Positions 35,954-45,644 of a DNA stretch of 64,000 bases are shown in pieces. The notes below the pieces were generated by a model. It saw only the letters and a program-made list of their open reading frames with translations, did no database searches and had not been told where the DNA came from. Made by a program: the position numbers and the translations under genes. This DNA comes from Nepenthes gracilis (Eukaryota; Streptophyta; Magnoliopsida; Caryophyllales; Nepenthaceae), in NCBI GenBank assembly GCA_033239525.1, contig BSYO01000038.1, positions 4,479,556 through 4,543,555 on the forward strand, in the 5' to 3' direction. How positions within the stretch are numbered: position 1 is the stretch's first letter; each line of letters opens with the position of its first letter.

Positions 35954-37144
35954 AGGCGGCGGTGGTCGGGCTGGCATGTCCATTGGGCCCATTTCGGGGC
36001 CTCGTACCCTTCCTCGTGCCGCGCCATTCTTTGTCGTCTTCCCAGTCGCGCCTTTCCCGGGACCGGGCGAGGCTATTGAGTCTTGTTGCGACCCGTCACC
36101 TCGCCGGCGAGATTCGTGCGTCTTGGGTTTCGTCGACTTGCGGACGCTTGCTGTTGCCGAAAGGCGTTCACCGGATGCCGTGTCGCGCCGGTGTGAAGGA
36201 TGGCTGCGTTATGCCTATAAATAGGGGGTCACTCGGCGAGTGAAGTTCATCCCTTACCAACGAATCGGAGGCGATGAGGAGAGTCAGCTTTGCCCACCTG
36301 GCGGGCACTCGAGAAGGAGTCGGATGGACCACTTGCATGCCCGGGTTCCCTGATGGAGACCGTTGTAGCCCAAGCCTTGTGGCTTGTTTTCTTTGCTAAC
36401 GAGAATGGTTCGATCATTCCGCCGTTGTCATGCGCCTCCTTCGGGGTTGTGGCTCGGCTGGCTGAGCGGGATTCTTTGACTTCCTCCGAGTATCTTCTCC
36501 CGCTTCTGACGGCTTTCGGAGGAGAAGTCTCCCGCGTGCCAGGCCGGTGCGACCAGCCATAGAAGGGGTGTGAGGTAGGTAGCCCTCGGGAAAGTGGGCT
36601 TGACATCGGACTTTCGGAGTGCTCGACTTGGTGCTTCTGTACCCGGTGGATTGAATCTGGAGACTCCCACCAGAGATGCTCCACGCTTCCCTTGATTCGC
36701 CCGCGCAATTCCGACTTCTTCTGCCGCCGTCGTTCGCCGGGCTCTCCTGGGGCATCGCAAGGGAGCATACCGGGCTTCGCACTACAGTTTTCTTTCGTCT
36801 TTCTCGCAGCTTCATGGTGGTGGTCCTTGTACTTTATAAAAAAGCATTTAATAAAAGAAGTAGCCTTTTTTGTCCTCAGCTTTTGTCTTTTTCTCCGTAA
36901 ATGCTTTTCTGTTTCCGGGCGTTTTGCCCTAAAGATCCACGTGTCGTTCTTTGGGAGCCCATGGGGTTCCCGTCAACCGTCATGTCCCTTGCGCTGCTGG
37001 CGCATTTAATTCCTGCGTGTCCAGGAGGCGTCACTCCGTCTTGGAAACGCGCGAGTTTTCAGGGGCCTCCACGTGGTGGAATTCGATTGGCCCTTCCTTA
37101 AAAGTTTTCCGCCCTTTGGGCTTGCCGTTTTTCCAGAAGACCTG
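35954..37144 (+). promoter_or_regulatory. Non-coding leader region of element D plus-strand unit
   Basis: GC-rich, with no supportable protein. A TATA box, CTATAAATAGG, lies at about 36214-36224. The nearest downstream ATG (36273) opens only about 40 codons. Longer frames on both strands (36247-36815) overlap each other and show no family signature. Confidence 0.4.
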
Positions 37145-37153
37145 CCTATTTAA
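37145..37153 (+). promoter_or_regulatory. TATA-like box CTATTTAAG before ORF-a
   Basis: Lies 95 bp upstream of the ATG at 37248, with a pyrimidine-rich leader between. The spacing resembles that of CTATTTAAA at 38199-38207 before ORF-b (75 bp upstream of its ATG), suggesting separate promoters. Confidence 0.5.
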
Positions 37154-37247
37154 GCGCGCTGCTTTCTCTGAAATTTGGCACGTCTTCGCACCTAACCATT
37201 CGTTGGCAGTTTAATCTTCCTCTGCGTATTTTCTTGTTGCGAAGTCG

Positions 37248-37877
37248 ATGGAAGGTTCTTCTAGCGACGCTGAGCACTCCTTTCTTGGGTCCGAATCCGG
37301 TTCTCACGCTCCCATGTCTTCTGGAGCCCACTCCTCAGGGGAGGCTCGCTCTGAAACCACGGTTGCCGGCCCCCCTCAGGGCCTGGGAGTTCCCCCGGGT
37401 TTCGAGAGGGTCCCACCGCGTCGAGGGGCTTTAGCGATCGAAGCGGAATGGCTGCGAGCACGCGTCGCACACTTAGAGGACGCTCTGGCTGAGTCGGAGG
37501 CCAGGGTTATACGGTTGGCGGATGCCAATGTGGGGGCGCAAGGCCGCATATTGGCACTTGAGGAAGAAAAAGAGCAACTTGGGCAGCGACACCAGGCCGA
37601 AGTTGCTGCGCTGCGGACGGAGATGAGGTCGATGCTTCGGCCGGAGGACATGAGGCCGGACTTGGATCGGAGATATTTTGACGCCATCAGACTTTGCAAG
37701 AGGCTTGCTTTACTGGAGGATCCAGGCTTCCGTGTGGGCGTCATAGATTCTCGTAACTCGTCCGCCAGGACCCGTGATCAGCTGGTGGATTATCCCGTTC
37801 AAAGTTCCTCCTCAGGCCACCGGGGTTGCTTACCACTTTTGCTTTCGTTTTTTTTTTTTTTTTTTTTGTCGTTGTAA
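37248..37877 (+). CDS. Element D ORF-a: coiled-coil protein, antisense to gag-pol
   Basis: Predicted 209 aa from an ATG in context 'gtcgATGGAAGG'. An N-terminal Ser/Gly/Pro-rich part (1-60) is followed by a heptad-like coiled coil (about 62-130: 'ARVAHLEDALAESEARV', 'LALEEEKEQLGQRHQAEVAAL'), then 'DRRYFDAIRLCKRLALLEDPGFRVGVID' as pieces of a conserved tail. That tail also ends ORF-b (near 40390-40470) and the antisense ORFs of A, B and C, so ORF-a looks like a shortened duplicate of ORF-b lacking its N-terminal domain. The last residues run into a T-tract (37847-37867) that may be untranslated. Function unknown. Confidence 0.6.
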   Translation: MEGSSSDAEHSFLGSESGSHAPMSSGAHSSGEARSETTVAGPPQGLGVPPGFERVPPRRGALAIEAEWLRARVAHLEDALAESEARVIRLADANVGAQGRILALEEEKEQLGQRHQAEVAALRTEMRSMLRPEDMRPDLDRRYFDAIRLCKRLALLEDPGFRVGVIDSRNSSARTRDQLVDYPVQSSSSGHRGCLPLLLSFFFFFFLSL

Positions 37878-38198
37878 TAGAACCGATTTGTCATAATGAG
37901 AATCAGCTTTCATATCGTCTCGTCTGCTGTATCTTCCCGCCTTTCGTAATGATTTGCCATAATGAGAGATGCGCTTATTGTGCGCGCCTTCCGGAGTGCT
38001 GCTATCGTAAGCCTTCATTTGATGCGGCGGCGCCAGCGTGTACCCTAGCTAGGCAGCTGAAGGGTCGCACCCATTAGCCTGGCGCTTAGCCATCATTACT
38101 GTTGATCTGAGGTTCTGCGGTGCGCCCCGATGCCACCACGTGTCTCAATCTTCTGAGGCGATGGCGTTTCGGTTTCCCGCCTCCTAGCTTGGCGTTGT

Positions 38199-38207
38199 CT
38201 ATTTAAA
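38199..38207 (+). promoter_or_regulatory. TATA-like box CTATTTAAA before ORF-b
   Basis: Lies 75 bp upstream of the ATG at 38282, with a CT-rich leader between ('ctccctcattccttcttctg'). Confidence 0.5.
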
Positions 38208-38281
38208 CCAAACGGCGATCTCCCTCATTCCTTCTTCTGATTTCTTTTTCCTTGTTTATACTTGCATCTTCTGAGAGACAA

Positions 38282-40550
38282 ATGGCTCCGATAGTAGAAG
38301 CTTCTTCCTCTTCTCGAATCTCCAGAAGGGTGCGCCACGGTGTTCGCAACACCAAGTCCATTTTGACTGAGGCGTATATAGCCTCCCTTAGGGTAGATTA
38401 TGCGATCCCTAGCGAGCTGATCTCCTGCGTTCCTGGTCCTGAGGACAGAGCCCACGCCCCCCCAGAGGGCTTTGTTACGGTGTACGAACATCATATGAGG
38501 GGAGGGCTTCGTTTCTCTGTGAACTGCAATTTGCATGCGATAGTTGAAGCGCTGGGAGTCCCACTGGCGAGGCTTCACCCCAATGCTTTGCGTTATCTGG
38601 TATCTCTTTGCGTCTTCGCCCTGATGCACCAGTGCACCTTCAATGCGAAGGCGGCCAGGATTATCTTTCGGGCCACGGAGTCGGAGGACTGGATTTCGCT
38701 CTCCCCCAAGGCGGGGTACAGCTTCCGTGGCACCAATCTGGATTCTGTTAAAGGCTGGAAGGAACGCTTCTTCTTCCTGGAGGAGCCCTCTGACCAGGAG
38801 CTTCCCAAGGGATGGGGCCCGATCTCGGAGTTCTTTCGAGACAAGCCCACCGCCGAAGACCTCATAGAGTCCTCGAAGCTGCTATCCACTATTAGTGCGG
38901 AGAAGCAAAGGTTCAGAATTCGTGGTTACTTCCTTACATCCGTCGCGCTCGAGTTAGCCAGGTGGGGGCCTTCCGCTGGCTGGGCGATAGCTGGCCCAGG
39001 TATAGATCTTCTTGAAGAGGCTGCCGCTTCCGTTTCTCCGGCGAGAATCGAGGAGGGGAGCAGCTTGTTGTCGTCGTCGAGCGATGATGAGGACGCGGCT
39101 GCCGTTAAGCGGTTAAGGGAAGCCGCAGGGACTCCTTTGAGGAGGTCCCGGAGACGAGCCGTTGGTCCTTCTACTGCGGGGAGTCCAGCCTCGAAGAGAC
39201 CTGCCAGAGTGGGTCGCCGGAGGGAAACTGCCGTACCTTCGTCGACTTCGACTGCGGAGTTATCCGCCCGCGAAGTCTGCGAGGTCGAGTCTCCACCTGC
39301 CGGGGATCCCTCCATTGGCGGCGCTGCTGAGGCGTCGGACGACGTCGTTATGCTGGAGAGCCCAGAGGGGCCATTTATCGCTGTTTCTGAGCCGGTGCGG
39401 GAGGCCCAGGAAGCGGTGGAGCTGCCAGTGATTTTTGTAGAGCCCATTTCGTCGCGCAGGCCTTCCGGAGACCTGGCTGTATTTTCGGAGGCTGGCGTCA
39501 CCTCTGCTGCTGCACAGGCTGACGAAGGGGAAGCCGGATCGTCCTCGTGGGAAGAGCCCCCGAGCGTTCCTACAACTTCCAGCCTTCCAGTCAGCCCTCC
39601 TCAAACAGTTGAGGGAGCTGAGCCTCCGAGAGAGGTTCCTTCTGCTGAGTATACGCGGGCCGTATGTTCAGAGGGCGGCACCGCTCCTGTTGTTGATGTC
39701 TGGTTCAGGCGACGAAGGGCAGCCGGGCGTCTCCGCGGCCGAGCTGCGAGCGCTCCTTGGCGGCTGGCCTTCGGCCAGCCCTCCCCAGGCTACTGAAGAC
39801 GTTGAGCCCCATGGGGAGGCTCTTTTGGATGAGTTCGCGCCAGTCGCATGCTCAGAGGTCTGCGCCGCTTCCACTGCTGAAGCCGTTCAGGCTGGCGAAG
39901 GGGCGGCCGACACGTCCTCGCGGCTAGAGCCTACGAGCGCTCCTACGGCTTCCAGCCTTCCAGCCAGCCTTCCCCGAGAAGTCCAAGAAGTTGAGCCCCA
40001 GAGAGAGGCTCTTCTGGGCAGTTTCGCGCGCTTTCTGCGTGCCGAGCATCTCCTGGTACGGTCGTTTCCTTCTAGATCTCTTGCTTTGTTGTTTATCTTC
40101 GTCATGCTTCTAACTTTCCCTTCCGCGCAGGCTCCTGACGATACGGTCCCCCTCGAGGTACGTGCTGATTCTTTTTGCGGGGGCCTAGAGCGGATTATCA
40201 TTGACGGGCACCATCTCATCCATGGCAGTCTGGCCCGAATCACCTCCCTTTCTGAGGAGAATGGGCAGCTGCGACGGAGAGTCGCGGAGTTGGAGAGCCT
40301 TCTTTCTGCTGCGGAGGAAAGGATCACCGGGTTGGTTGGAGATGCGGTTGGTCGGCACTCTCCTTCAGAGTGGCGGTCCGCGATGGACACTCGTTTTTGG
40401 GACGGTATCCGCTTGTGCCGCAGGATCGTCTCCCTGGCGGCTCCTCGCGTCCCAGCCGGCGTCCTCCATCCAGGGAACGCCGGGGTAGGAGAGGCGTCAC
40501 GCCTGAAGACTTTCCCTGAGGAAGCGGGTCCGTCGAATCTTGCCGATTAG
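38282..40550 (+). CDS. Element D ORF-b: gypsy-type transposon-domain plus coiled-coil protein, antisense
   Basis: The start is ATG at 38282 in the strong context 'gacaaATGGCT'; the frame extends a little upstream but without an ATG. Exon 1 (38282-40055) has an N-terminal globular domain (about residues 25-200) with 'GFVTVYEHHMRGGLRF', 'ARLHPNALRYLVSL' and 'GWGPISEFFRDKP', resembling the 'putative gypsy type transposon' family (PF04195-like; needs a profile search). An acidic Ser/Pro/Glu-rich part follows, containing three imperfect repeats (about 39510-40050). One indel near 39700 (CTGG/CAGG context) shifts the frame from 38282's to 39609's. A predicted intron at 40056-40130 precedes exon 2 (40131-40550): coiled coil 'EENGQLRRRVAELESLLSAAEE' and the conserved tail 'FWDGIRLCRRIVSL'. 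No known enzymatic motif; role unknown. Confidence 0.65.
40056..40130 (+). other. Predicted intron in ORF-b
   Basis: Donor CTG|GTACGG and acceptor TTCCGCGCAG|GCT with a T-rich tract, 75 nt (a multiple of 3, so the frame stays open if retained). An intron lies at the corresponding place in copies A (1043-1134), B (54480-54575) and C (about 60010-60106), where it contains stops. The apparent membrane-like segment 'LALLFIFVMLLTF' is this intron read through. Confidence 0.65.
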
Positions 40551-41376
40551 CTTTCACCACCGTTAAGTTTTGTGTCCAGTTTCCGTTGTTGTATCATGTC
40601 TGTCCTTTGTATAAATGAAAAGATTCCGTTTACACTTCGTGTCCACGTTTCCTTCATCGTATAGTGTTGTTTGCTCTTTTTTTTTTTCATTCGTTGAATC
40701 TTACTCCGTGTTTGAGCGTTGGGCTCTTTGGAGCCGTTTTGGTTAAGGCCCTATACAGGCGCCTTCTTGCGTGGTGCTCGTCCTTCGTAAGAGGATGTCA
40801 TCACAGCTCACACGTTTGGGGGGCTCGATCCGATAAAGTGGATGTCGTCGCCAAGCCCCTGGAGCCTCAACGAGGGTCAGCGCAGCGGTCAGGCCGCGGT
40901 AACCGGACTCCTGGGTCTAGGACTCGGTCGCGTACAATTGCGGGAGGTGTGTCGCTCCTGCTCAAAGTGTTATAATCACCAAGTTGATGTCCTAGCCCAC
41001 GACCATTGTAGGCGAGGGTGCTCTCTTGTTTAAAGAAGGTCGCGCACGCCTACGATTCTTTGCCCCCTAAGGTTTTATTGGCCGTATTGTGGGGACTCGG
41101 GAGCCCCGGGCCTAATGTTTCGACCGCACGGGTCGTTGGCGTATAGCCTTTTGGAATGGATCGCTGGATCCTTTGTCCAAGCCTACATTTGGATGCCTCG
41201 GTGACTAGCACGGGCTTAGCTTTTAAGTGGCGGCTGGGGCCTTGTGGCGCGGAGCCAGGGTGAGTAAAGCCGTCCCCAGGCCATCTGGCGTGAGGGTGGA
41301 GTCCTGAGACGGCCTGCTTTGGACCGCCAGGCGTTTGAGCCAAGGACTGATTTTACGGACGGACACTTGTCCTCCC
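40551..41376. other. Element D region between ORF-b and pol 3' end
   Basis: Holds the ORF-b 3' trailer ('tgtataaatgaaaagattcc' near 40610) and about 700 bp of GC-rich sequence with no recognisable coding signature. It corresponds to 1680-2267 in copy A, but the 39-bp array is not evident here. Confidence 0.5.
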
Positions 41377-41397
41377 GACTTAGGGGCAGTCTAGGTC
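41377..41397. promoter_or_regulatory. Conserved palindrome between convergent ORFs (element D)
   Basis: Arms GACTTAG and CTAGGTC around the spacer GGGCAGT. One arm base differs from copies A, B and C, which have perfect arms. Confidence 0.5.
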
Positions 41398-41543
41398 GTT
41401 TGATTTGAGAATGCAATGCATGACATTAACTCACGCAAACGTATATGCGACAAGGTATAGCAATTATGATAATCAAAGACAAATTCATGTTCAAGCATTC
41501 ATCATGATGCATGCGTGTGTGACTTACCTGAGTCTGAGATGCA

Positions 41544-42680
41544 TCATTGGTAGTATTTCCTTAAGTTGGCGGCGTTCCAGGTCCGCGGGACCAGTTTGCC
41601 GTTCTGGGTGCGTAGCTTGTACGCTCCGCTCCGGAGGATTGCGGAGACGAAGAACGGCCCCTCCCAACCGGGGGAGAGTTTGTTCCTGTTTGCGGTCTTT
41701 CCCGCCGCCTCTGGTCGGAGGACCGGATCTCCAACTTTCGGCGGCGTGCCTTCACTCGCTTGTTGTAGTCTGCGCGACTCTGTTGGTAGGCCATAGTCTG
41801 AGTCGTGCGGCGTCTCGAACCTCCGAGAGCAAGTCCAGACTTTCTCATGACCTTCGTTCATTGGTGGGTAGGTGAAGCACTCGATCCATGAGCTTGGCAT
41901 CCCCACTTCCACGGGTACCACGGCCTCGGCCCCAAAGCAAAGGTTGAAGGCGTCTCCCTTGTTGGTTTCTCGCGGTTGTTGATGCGACCCACGATGCGGC
42001 GGTAGCTCCTCGGTCCGGGAGCCTCGGCGTCTTCCAACCTGGTTTTTAACCCGTGCAGGATCGTGCGGTTGGTGACTTCGACCTGACCGTTTGCTTGAGG
42101 GTGCGCCACGGATGTGTGCACCAGCTTAATGCGAAGGTTGCGGCAATACTTTGTGAAGCGTTTGCTGGTGAATTGGGTTCCGTTGTCGGTTACTACGACC
42201 TCAGGAATCCCAAAGCGGCAAACAATACTTTGACGGAGAAACTCCGTCGCGTTTTGTTCCGTAATCCTGGCGAGCGGGGCGGCTTCCACCCATTTTGTGA
42301 AGTAGTCGATGCCAACGATCAAGAATTTCCGTTGTCCGGCTGCCATCGGCATGGGTCCGAGTATGTCGATTCCCCATTGTGCGAACGGCCACGGGATTGG
42401 AGATAGTGCAGCTCGGTGTGCGGTGATGCGTCATGTTGCCATGGACACAGCAACTCTCACACTTGCGGACAAACTCCATGGCGTCTTGTTTCATGGTGGG
42501 CAGTAGAATCCTTGCCGCATGACGTTGAACGCCGGAGTTCTTCCCTCCGATGTGAGATCCGCACAGCCCAAGTGTACTTCCGCCCAACGCGTAGTCGGCT
42601 TCCTCGGGGTAAGGCACTTCGGGAGAGGGTGGAGTATCTCGCTGTCTGCAATCTCCCATTTAGAACCGTGTACCATCCTC
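41544..42680 (-). pseudogene. Element D integrase
   Basis: The zinc-binding part lies near 42640-42410 (with 'FVRKCESCCVHGN'). The core carries first Asp in 'WGIDILGPM' (42367-42365), second Asp in 'VTDNGTQF' (42187-42185) and Glu in 'GQVEVTNR' (about 42079-42077): the full catalytic triad. The C-terminal barrel is 'SPGWEGPFFVSAILRSGAY...WNAANLRKYY' up to 41544. Frames 42352-41858 and 41921-41544 overlap with a shift, and the linker near 42000 has lost several bases, many at CTG/CAG positions. Inactive as written, but possibly intact in reality. Confidence 0.85.
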
Positions 42681-43310
42681 TTTGTGTTTTTCGATTCGCA
42701 GCCCCGTTGGCATCTTATGGCAAGGCTTCTTCAGTGAGGAACTTTATGTACGGAGTCATCCAGTTGTCCCTTACGTCAATATGAAGGACCTCTTTATCTT
42801 CGGCATCAATGCTGGGCACGCTCTGGACTTCCCTGGGTTCCCTTGCGTACTGCTCTACGATTACGGCGGCGCGTCCGGGCGGTCGGTCGGGTCTTTGCTC
42901 GATCTCGAATCGGTCGAACTCAGGGATCAGGGCCCTTACTTTCGCCAAGTACCTCACAAGTTGTGGGTTCGAGGTTTCGAAGTTCCCCTTCACCTGATTG
43001 ACCACGAGTTCGGAGTCACTACGTACGACCAACGACCGTGCAGAACACTCCCTCGCCAGTCGTAGGCCCTTGAGGAGGGGCCGTACTCATGACATTGTTT
43101 GTCAGGGGAAGGCCGGTGTTACGGAGTATACGATCTCGCACCCTCGGGCGTCCTTAACACGATTCCAACTCCACTTCCTGCCTGAGTAGACGATCCGTCT
43201 ACATTTAGGGTCCACACAAGTGAACTGTCGTGCTCCGCATCCCACGGATTGCCTTCACTCTGTCTTTGGCGTTCTTTGCCTCGGCGATAAAGTCCGCCGA
43301 GCTGTCCCTT
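42681..43310 (-). pseudogene. Element D archaeal-type RNase H and linker
   Basis: 'LNVDGSSTQAGSGVGIVL' (near 43190) is the start of the aRH fold with its catalytic Asp. 'VRSDSELVVNQVKGNFET' (near 43015) carries the later Asp. Then 'WMTPYIKFLTEEALP' leads to integrase. A frame break near 43080-43100 separates the two halves. aRH between RH and INT is diagnostic of Tat-lineage elements. Confidence 0.85.
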
Positions 43311-43951
43311 CACGGGTGGCCGCGGCGGAACTCCAAGTCGAATTCTCCTAGCTCAACGGCCCACTTAACCAGCCCGGCTACCGGCGTCTCGGGTTTTGCG
43401 GGATCGACTTTAGTGGCTGGTGCATCGGCCACGACAATCGGTGTGACCGGGAAGTAGGGTCGCAGTTTCCGCGCCGCGTAGACAAGCGCGAGCGCCATCC
43501 TTTTAGCGTGCGGGTAGCGGGCCTCTACGTCCGTCAGTACCCGGCTCACGTAGTATACCGGTTGTTGCTTGCCTTCGTGCTCCGCTACTAGCACGGAGCT
43601 GAGCGCGGATGCTGTTGTAGCCAGGTAGAGGTAGAGATCTTCCCCACCGCGCGGTGAGCTCAAAAGCGGTGTGCTGGAGAGATAAGTCTTCGGATCCTTG
43701 AATGCTTCGTCGCATTCGTCATTCCACTTGAACCCGTGCGACTTTGTGCCCCTTAGCGCCTTGAAGAAGGGCAAATACTTGTCGGCCGATTTCGCTAGAA
43801 ACCGTGAGAGGGCGGCTATCCGCCCTGTCAACTTCTGGACTTCCTTCACGGTTCGTGGGGGGTTCAAGTCGAGTATTGCTTTGATCTTCTCTGGGTTGGC
43901 TTCTATTCCGCGTTGGGACACAATGAAGCCCAAGAACTTTTCGGAGGTCAC
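43310..43951 (-). pseudogene. Element D RT thumb/connection and RNase H
   Basis: A 213-codon frame: '[21 protein letters not shown]' (end of RT), '[21 protein letters not shown]', then RNase H '[19 protein letters not shown]', '[18 protein letters not shown]' and '[14 protein letters not shown]', ending '[14 protein letters not shown]'. This is the best preserved long pol segment in the window. Confidence 0.88.
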
Positions 43952-44627
43952 TCCGAACGCGCATTTGCCGAGTTGAGCTTCATCCCATCTTTGTCGGAGG
44001 ATTGAAAGGTCTCATCAAGGTCGTTGACGTGGTGGCTCGCGACTTTGCTTTTTACAAGCATATCGTCGGCGTACACCTCACGTTCGCCCGATTTGAGTTT
44101 CGAATATTTTGTTGACAAGGCGGCGGTATGTGGTGTATGTGGCGCTGCATTCTTGAGACCAAAGGGCATCATTTTGTAGCAATACGTCCCTTGATCTCTG
44201 TCATGAACGAGGTGTGCTCCTCGTCTTACGGGTCCATCCGGATCTGGTTGTATCCGAGTACGCGTCCATGAAGCTCGCGGTTCGTGCCGGACGTGGAATC
44301 CACAGTGGGTCGATCCTTGGGAGCGGAAAGCTATCTTTGGGGCAGGCCTTGTTCACGTCCGTGAAGTCGATGCACATCCGTCACTTGCCGCTGCTCTTCT
44401 TTACCAGCACAACGTTGGATAGCCACTCCGGGTACTGGACTTCTCTGATGAATCCGACGTCCAGGAGTCTCTTTACTTCTTCCCTGATGGCGACTAGCTT
44501 CTCGACGGAGTGGTTCCTCCGCTTCTACCGGACGAGTTTTCGGCTCGCGTCAAGGCCCAGCCTGTGGACTATGACTTCGGCCGATATCCCGGGCATGTCG
44601 GCGGGGACCCAGGCAAACACGTCGGAG
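43952..44627 (-). pseudogene. Element D reverse transcriptase, frameshifted
   Basis: RT motifs are present in changing frames: 'RSPVPGVAIQRCAG'-type reading around 44430-44400 needs shifts to give the usual YPEWLSN block, 'MMPFGLKNA' lies at 44172, and the catalytic box YADD at 44073-44062 is intact ('YADDMLVKS'). Several single-base indels near CTG/CAG interrupt the palm region. Confidence 0.8.
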
Positions 44628-45644
44628 TTAGCCCGGAGGAAGGTGATTAACTCGTCGCGGTCTGTAGGTGGAAGGGACCTTCCCACGTTCACGCATCGTT
44701 CGGATCGGAAGGATTGAGAGGATCGCCTCTGTTTCTTCTTTGGCCGGGGCTGTTGAAGCGGCGTCTCGTCGCGGAGGTCCAGTCTTCGCTCGGTCCGCTT
44801 GGTGCCACCGGGTTGACTTGGGGGTAGCGAGTTCGCCCCATTTCTTGGTCTCCCAGGACTTCTCCCACTCCCCAGGGGTGGGGAATTTCACCTTCAGGTG
44901 CGGGATGGACGTTACGGCCTCGAAGGCTATCAGGAAGGGTCTGCCGAGTATGGCATTGTAGACGGACGGAAGGTCAACGACGAGGAACGCCAACTTGCGC
45001 GATATAGAGCGCGAGTGGCTCCCCATTGTGACTTCCAGTCGTATGACCCCTTGCACCGGGATGGGCTCGTTGTCCAAGCCGTACAATGGTCCGTTTGCGG
45101 CCTTCATTTGGTCCCGCTTTAGTCCAAGTTTAATGAATGCAGTGAGATACAGCAAATTTTGCGAGCTTCCATTATCAATGAAGACCCGTTTCAGTTGGTA
45201 GTCAGCACCACCAGCTGAAACGAGGGTCGATACAACAAGGGGGTCAGTATGGGGAAAGGTTACATGTGCCATATCGTCGCTACTAAAGCTAATGACATCG
45301 TTCTTAGCCCCTATCTTCGCCCGCTTGTTGCTGGAAGTCGCTTCGGGCTGCCTTCGCCTGGCGCTCGTCGTGTTGGCGGAGGATATCATGTGAACCACGC
45401 CGGCAGCCGCGCGGGCCCTCGGAGGTTCGCTGGGTTCACCGTCGGAGGGAGCAGGCTCCTGACCCGGGCTCTTCACGAACCGCTTTAAGTGTCCACGCCC
45501 GGATCGGTTCTTGATCTCTGGCTGCGAAGTGCGGCGGTTCTCGATGAGTGCCCCAGCGGCGGTGGTGCTGGGCAGCGATGCCATCTCGATCGCTGCCATT
45601 TGCAGGACCCTTGGGCGTTTTTGGCCACTTGAAGAATTTCTCAT
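44628..45644 (-). CDS. Element D protease region (gag-pol polyprotein segment)
   Basis: A 338-codon open frame. It starts inside the gag C-terminus ('GHLKRFVKSPG'), then the retropepsin-like domain with catalytic motif 'VFIDNGSSQNLLY' and 'LAFLVVDLPSVYNAILGRPF', and ends before RT. The frame overlaps the gag frame (45436-46985) by about 200 bp. The N-terminal part of this frame is probably not translated from its own start but joined to gag in one polyprotein. Role: cleaves the polyprotein. Confidence 0.8.
   Translation of the reverse strand: MRNSSSGQKRPRVLQMAAIEMASLPSTTAAGALIENRRTSQPEIKNRSGRGHLKRFVKSPGQEPAPSDGEPSEPPRARAAAGVVHMISSANTTSARRRQPEATSSNKRAKIGAKNDVISFSSDDMAHVTFPHTDPLVVSTLVSAGGADYQLKRVFIDNGSSQNLLYLTAFIKLGLKRDQMKAANGPLYGLDNEPIPVQGVIRLEVTMGSHSRSISRKLAFLVVDLPSVYNAILGRPFLIAFEAVTSIPHLKVKFPTPGEWEKSWETKKWGELATPKSTRWHQADRAKTGPPRRDAASTAPAKEETEAILSILPIRTMRERGKVPSTYRPRRVNHLPPG

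Noticed and set aside
36247..36815. Overlapping ORFs of up to 173 codons in element D leader
   Set aside because: Open on both strands in GC-rich DNA, no conserved motif; kept only as a possible promoter/leader region.
39510..40050. Separate gene starting at 39609
   Set aside because: The frame is the continuation of ORF-b after one indel near 39700; repeats on both sides of the shift align.
40056..40130. Apparent membrane segment in the element D antisense ORF
   Set aside because: It is flanked by GT and AG with a T-rich tract and matches the position of the intron in copies A, B and C; best read as a retained intron.
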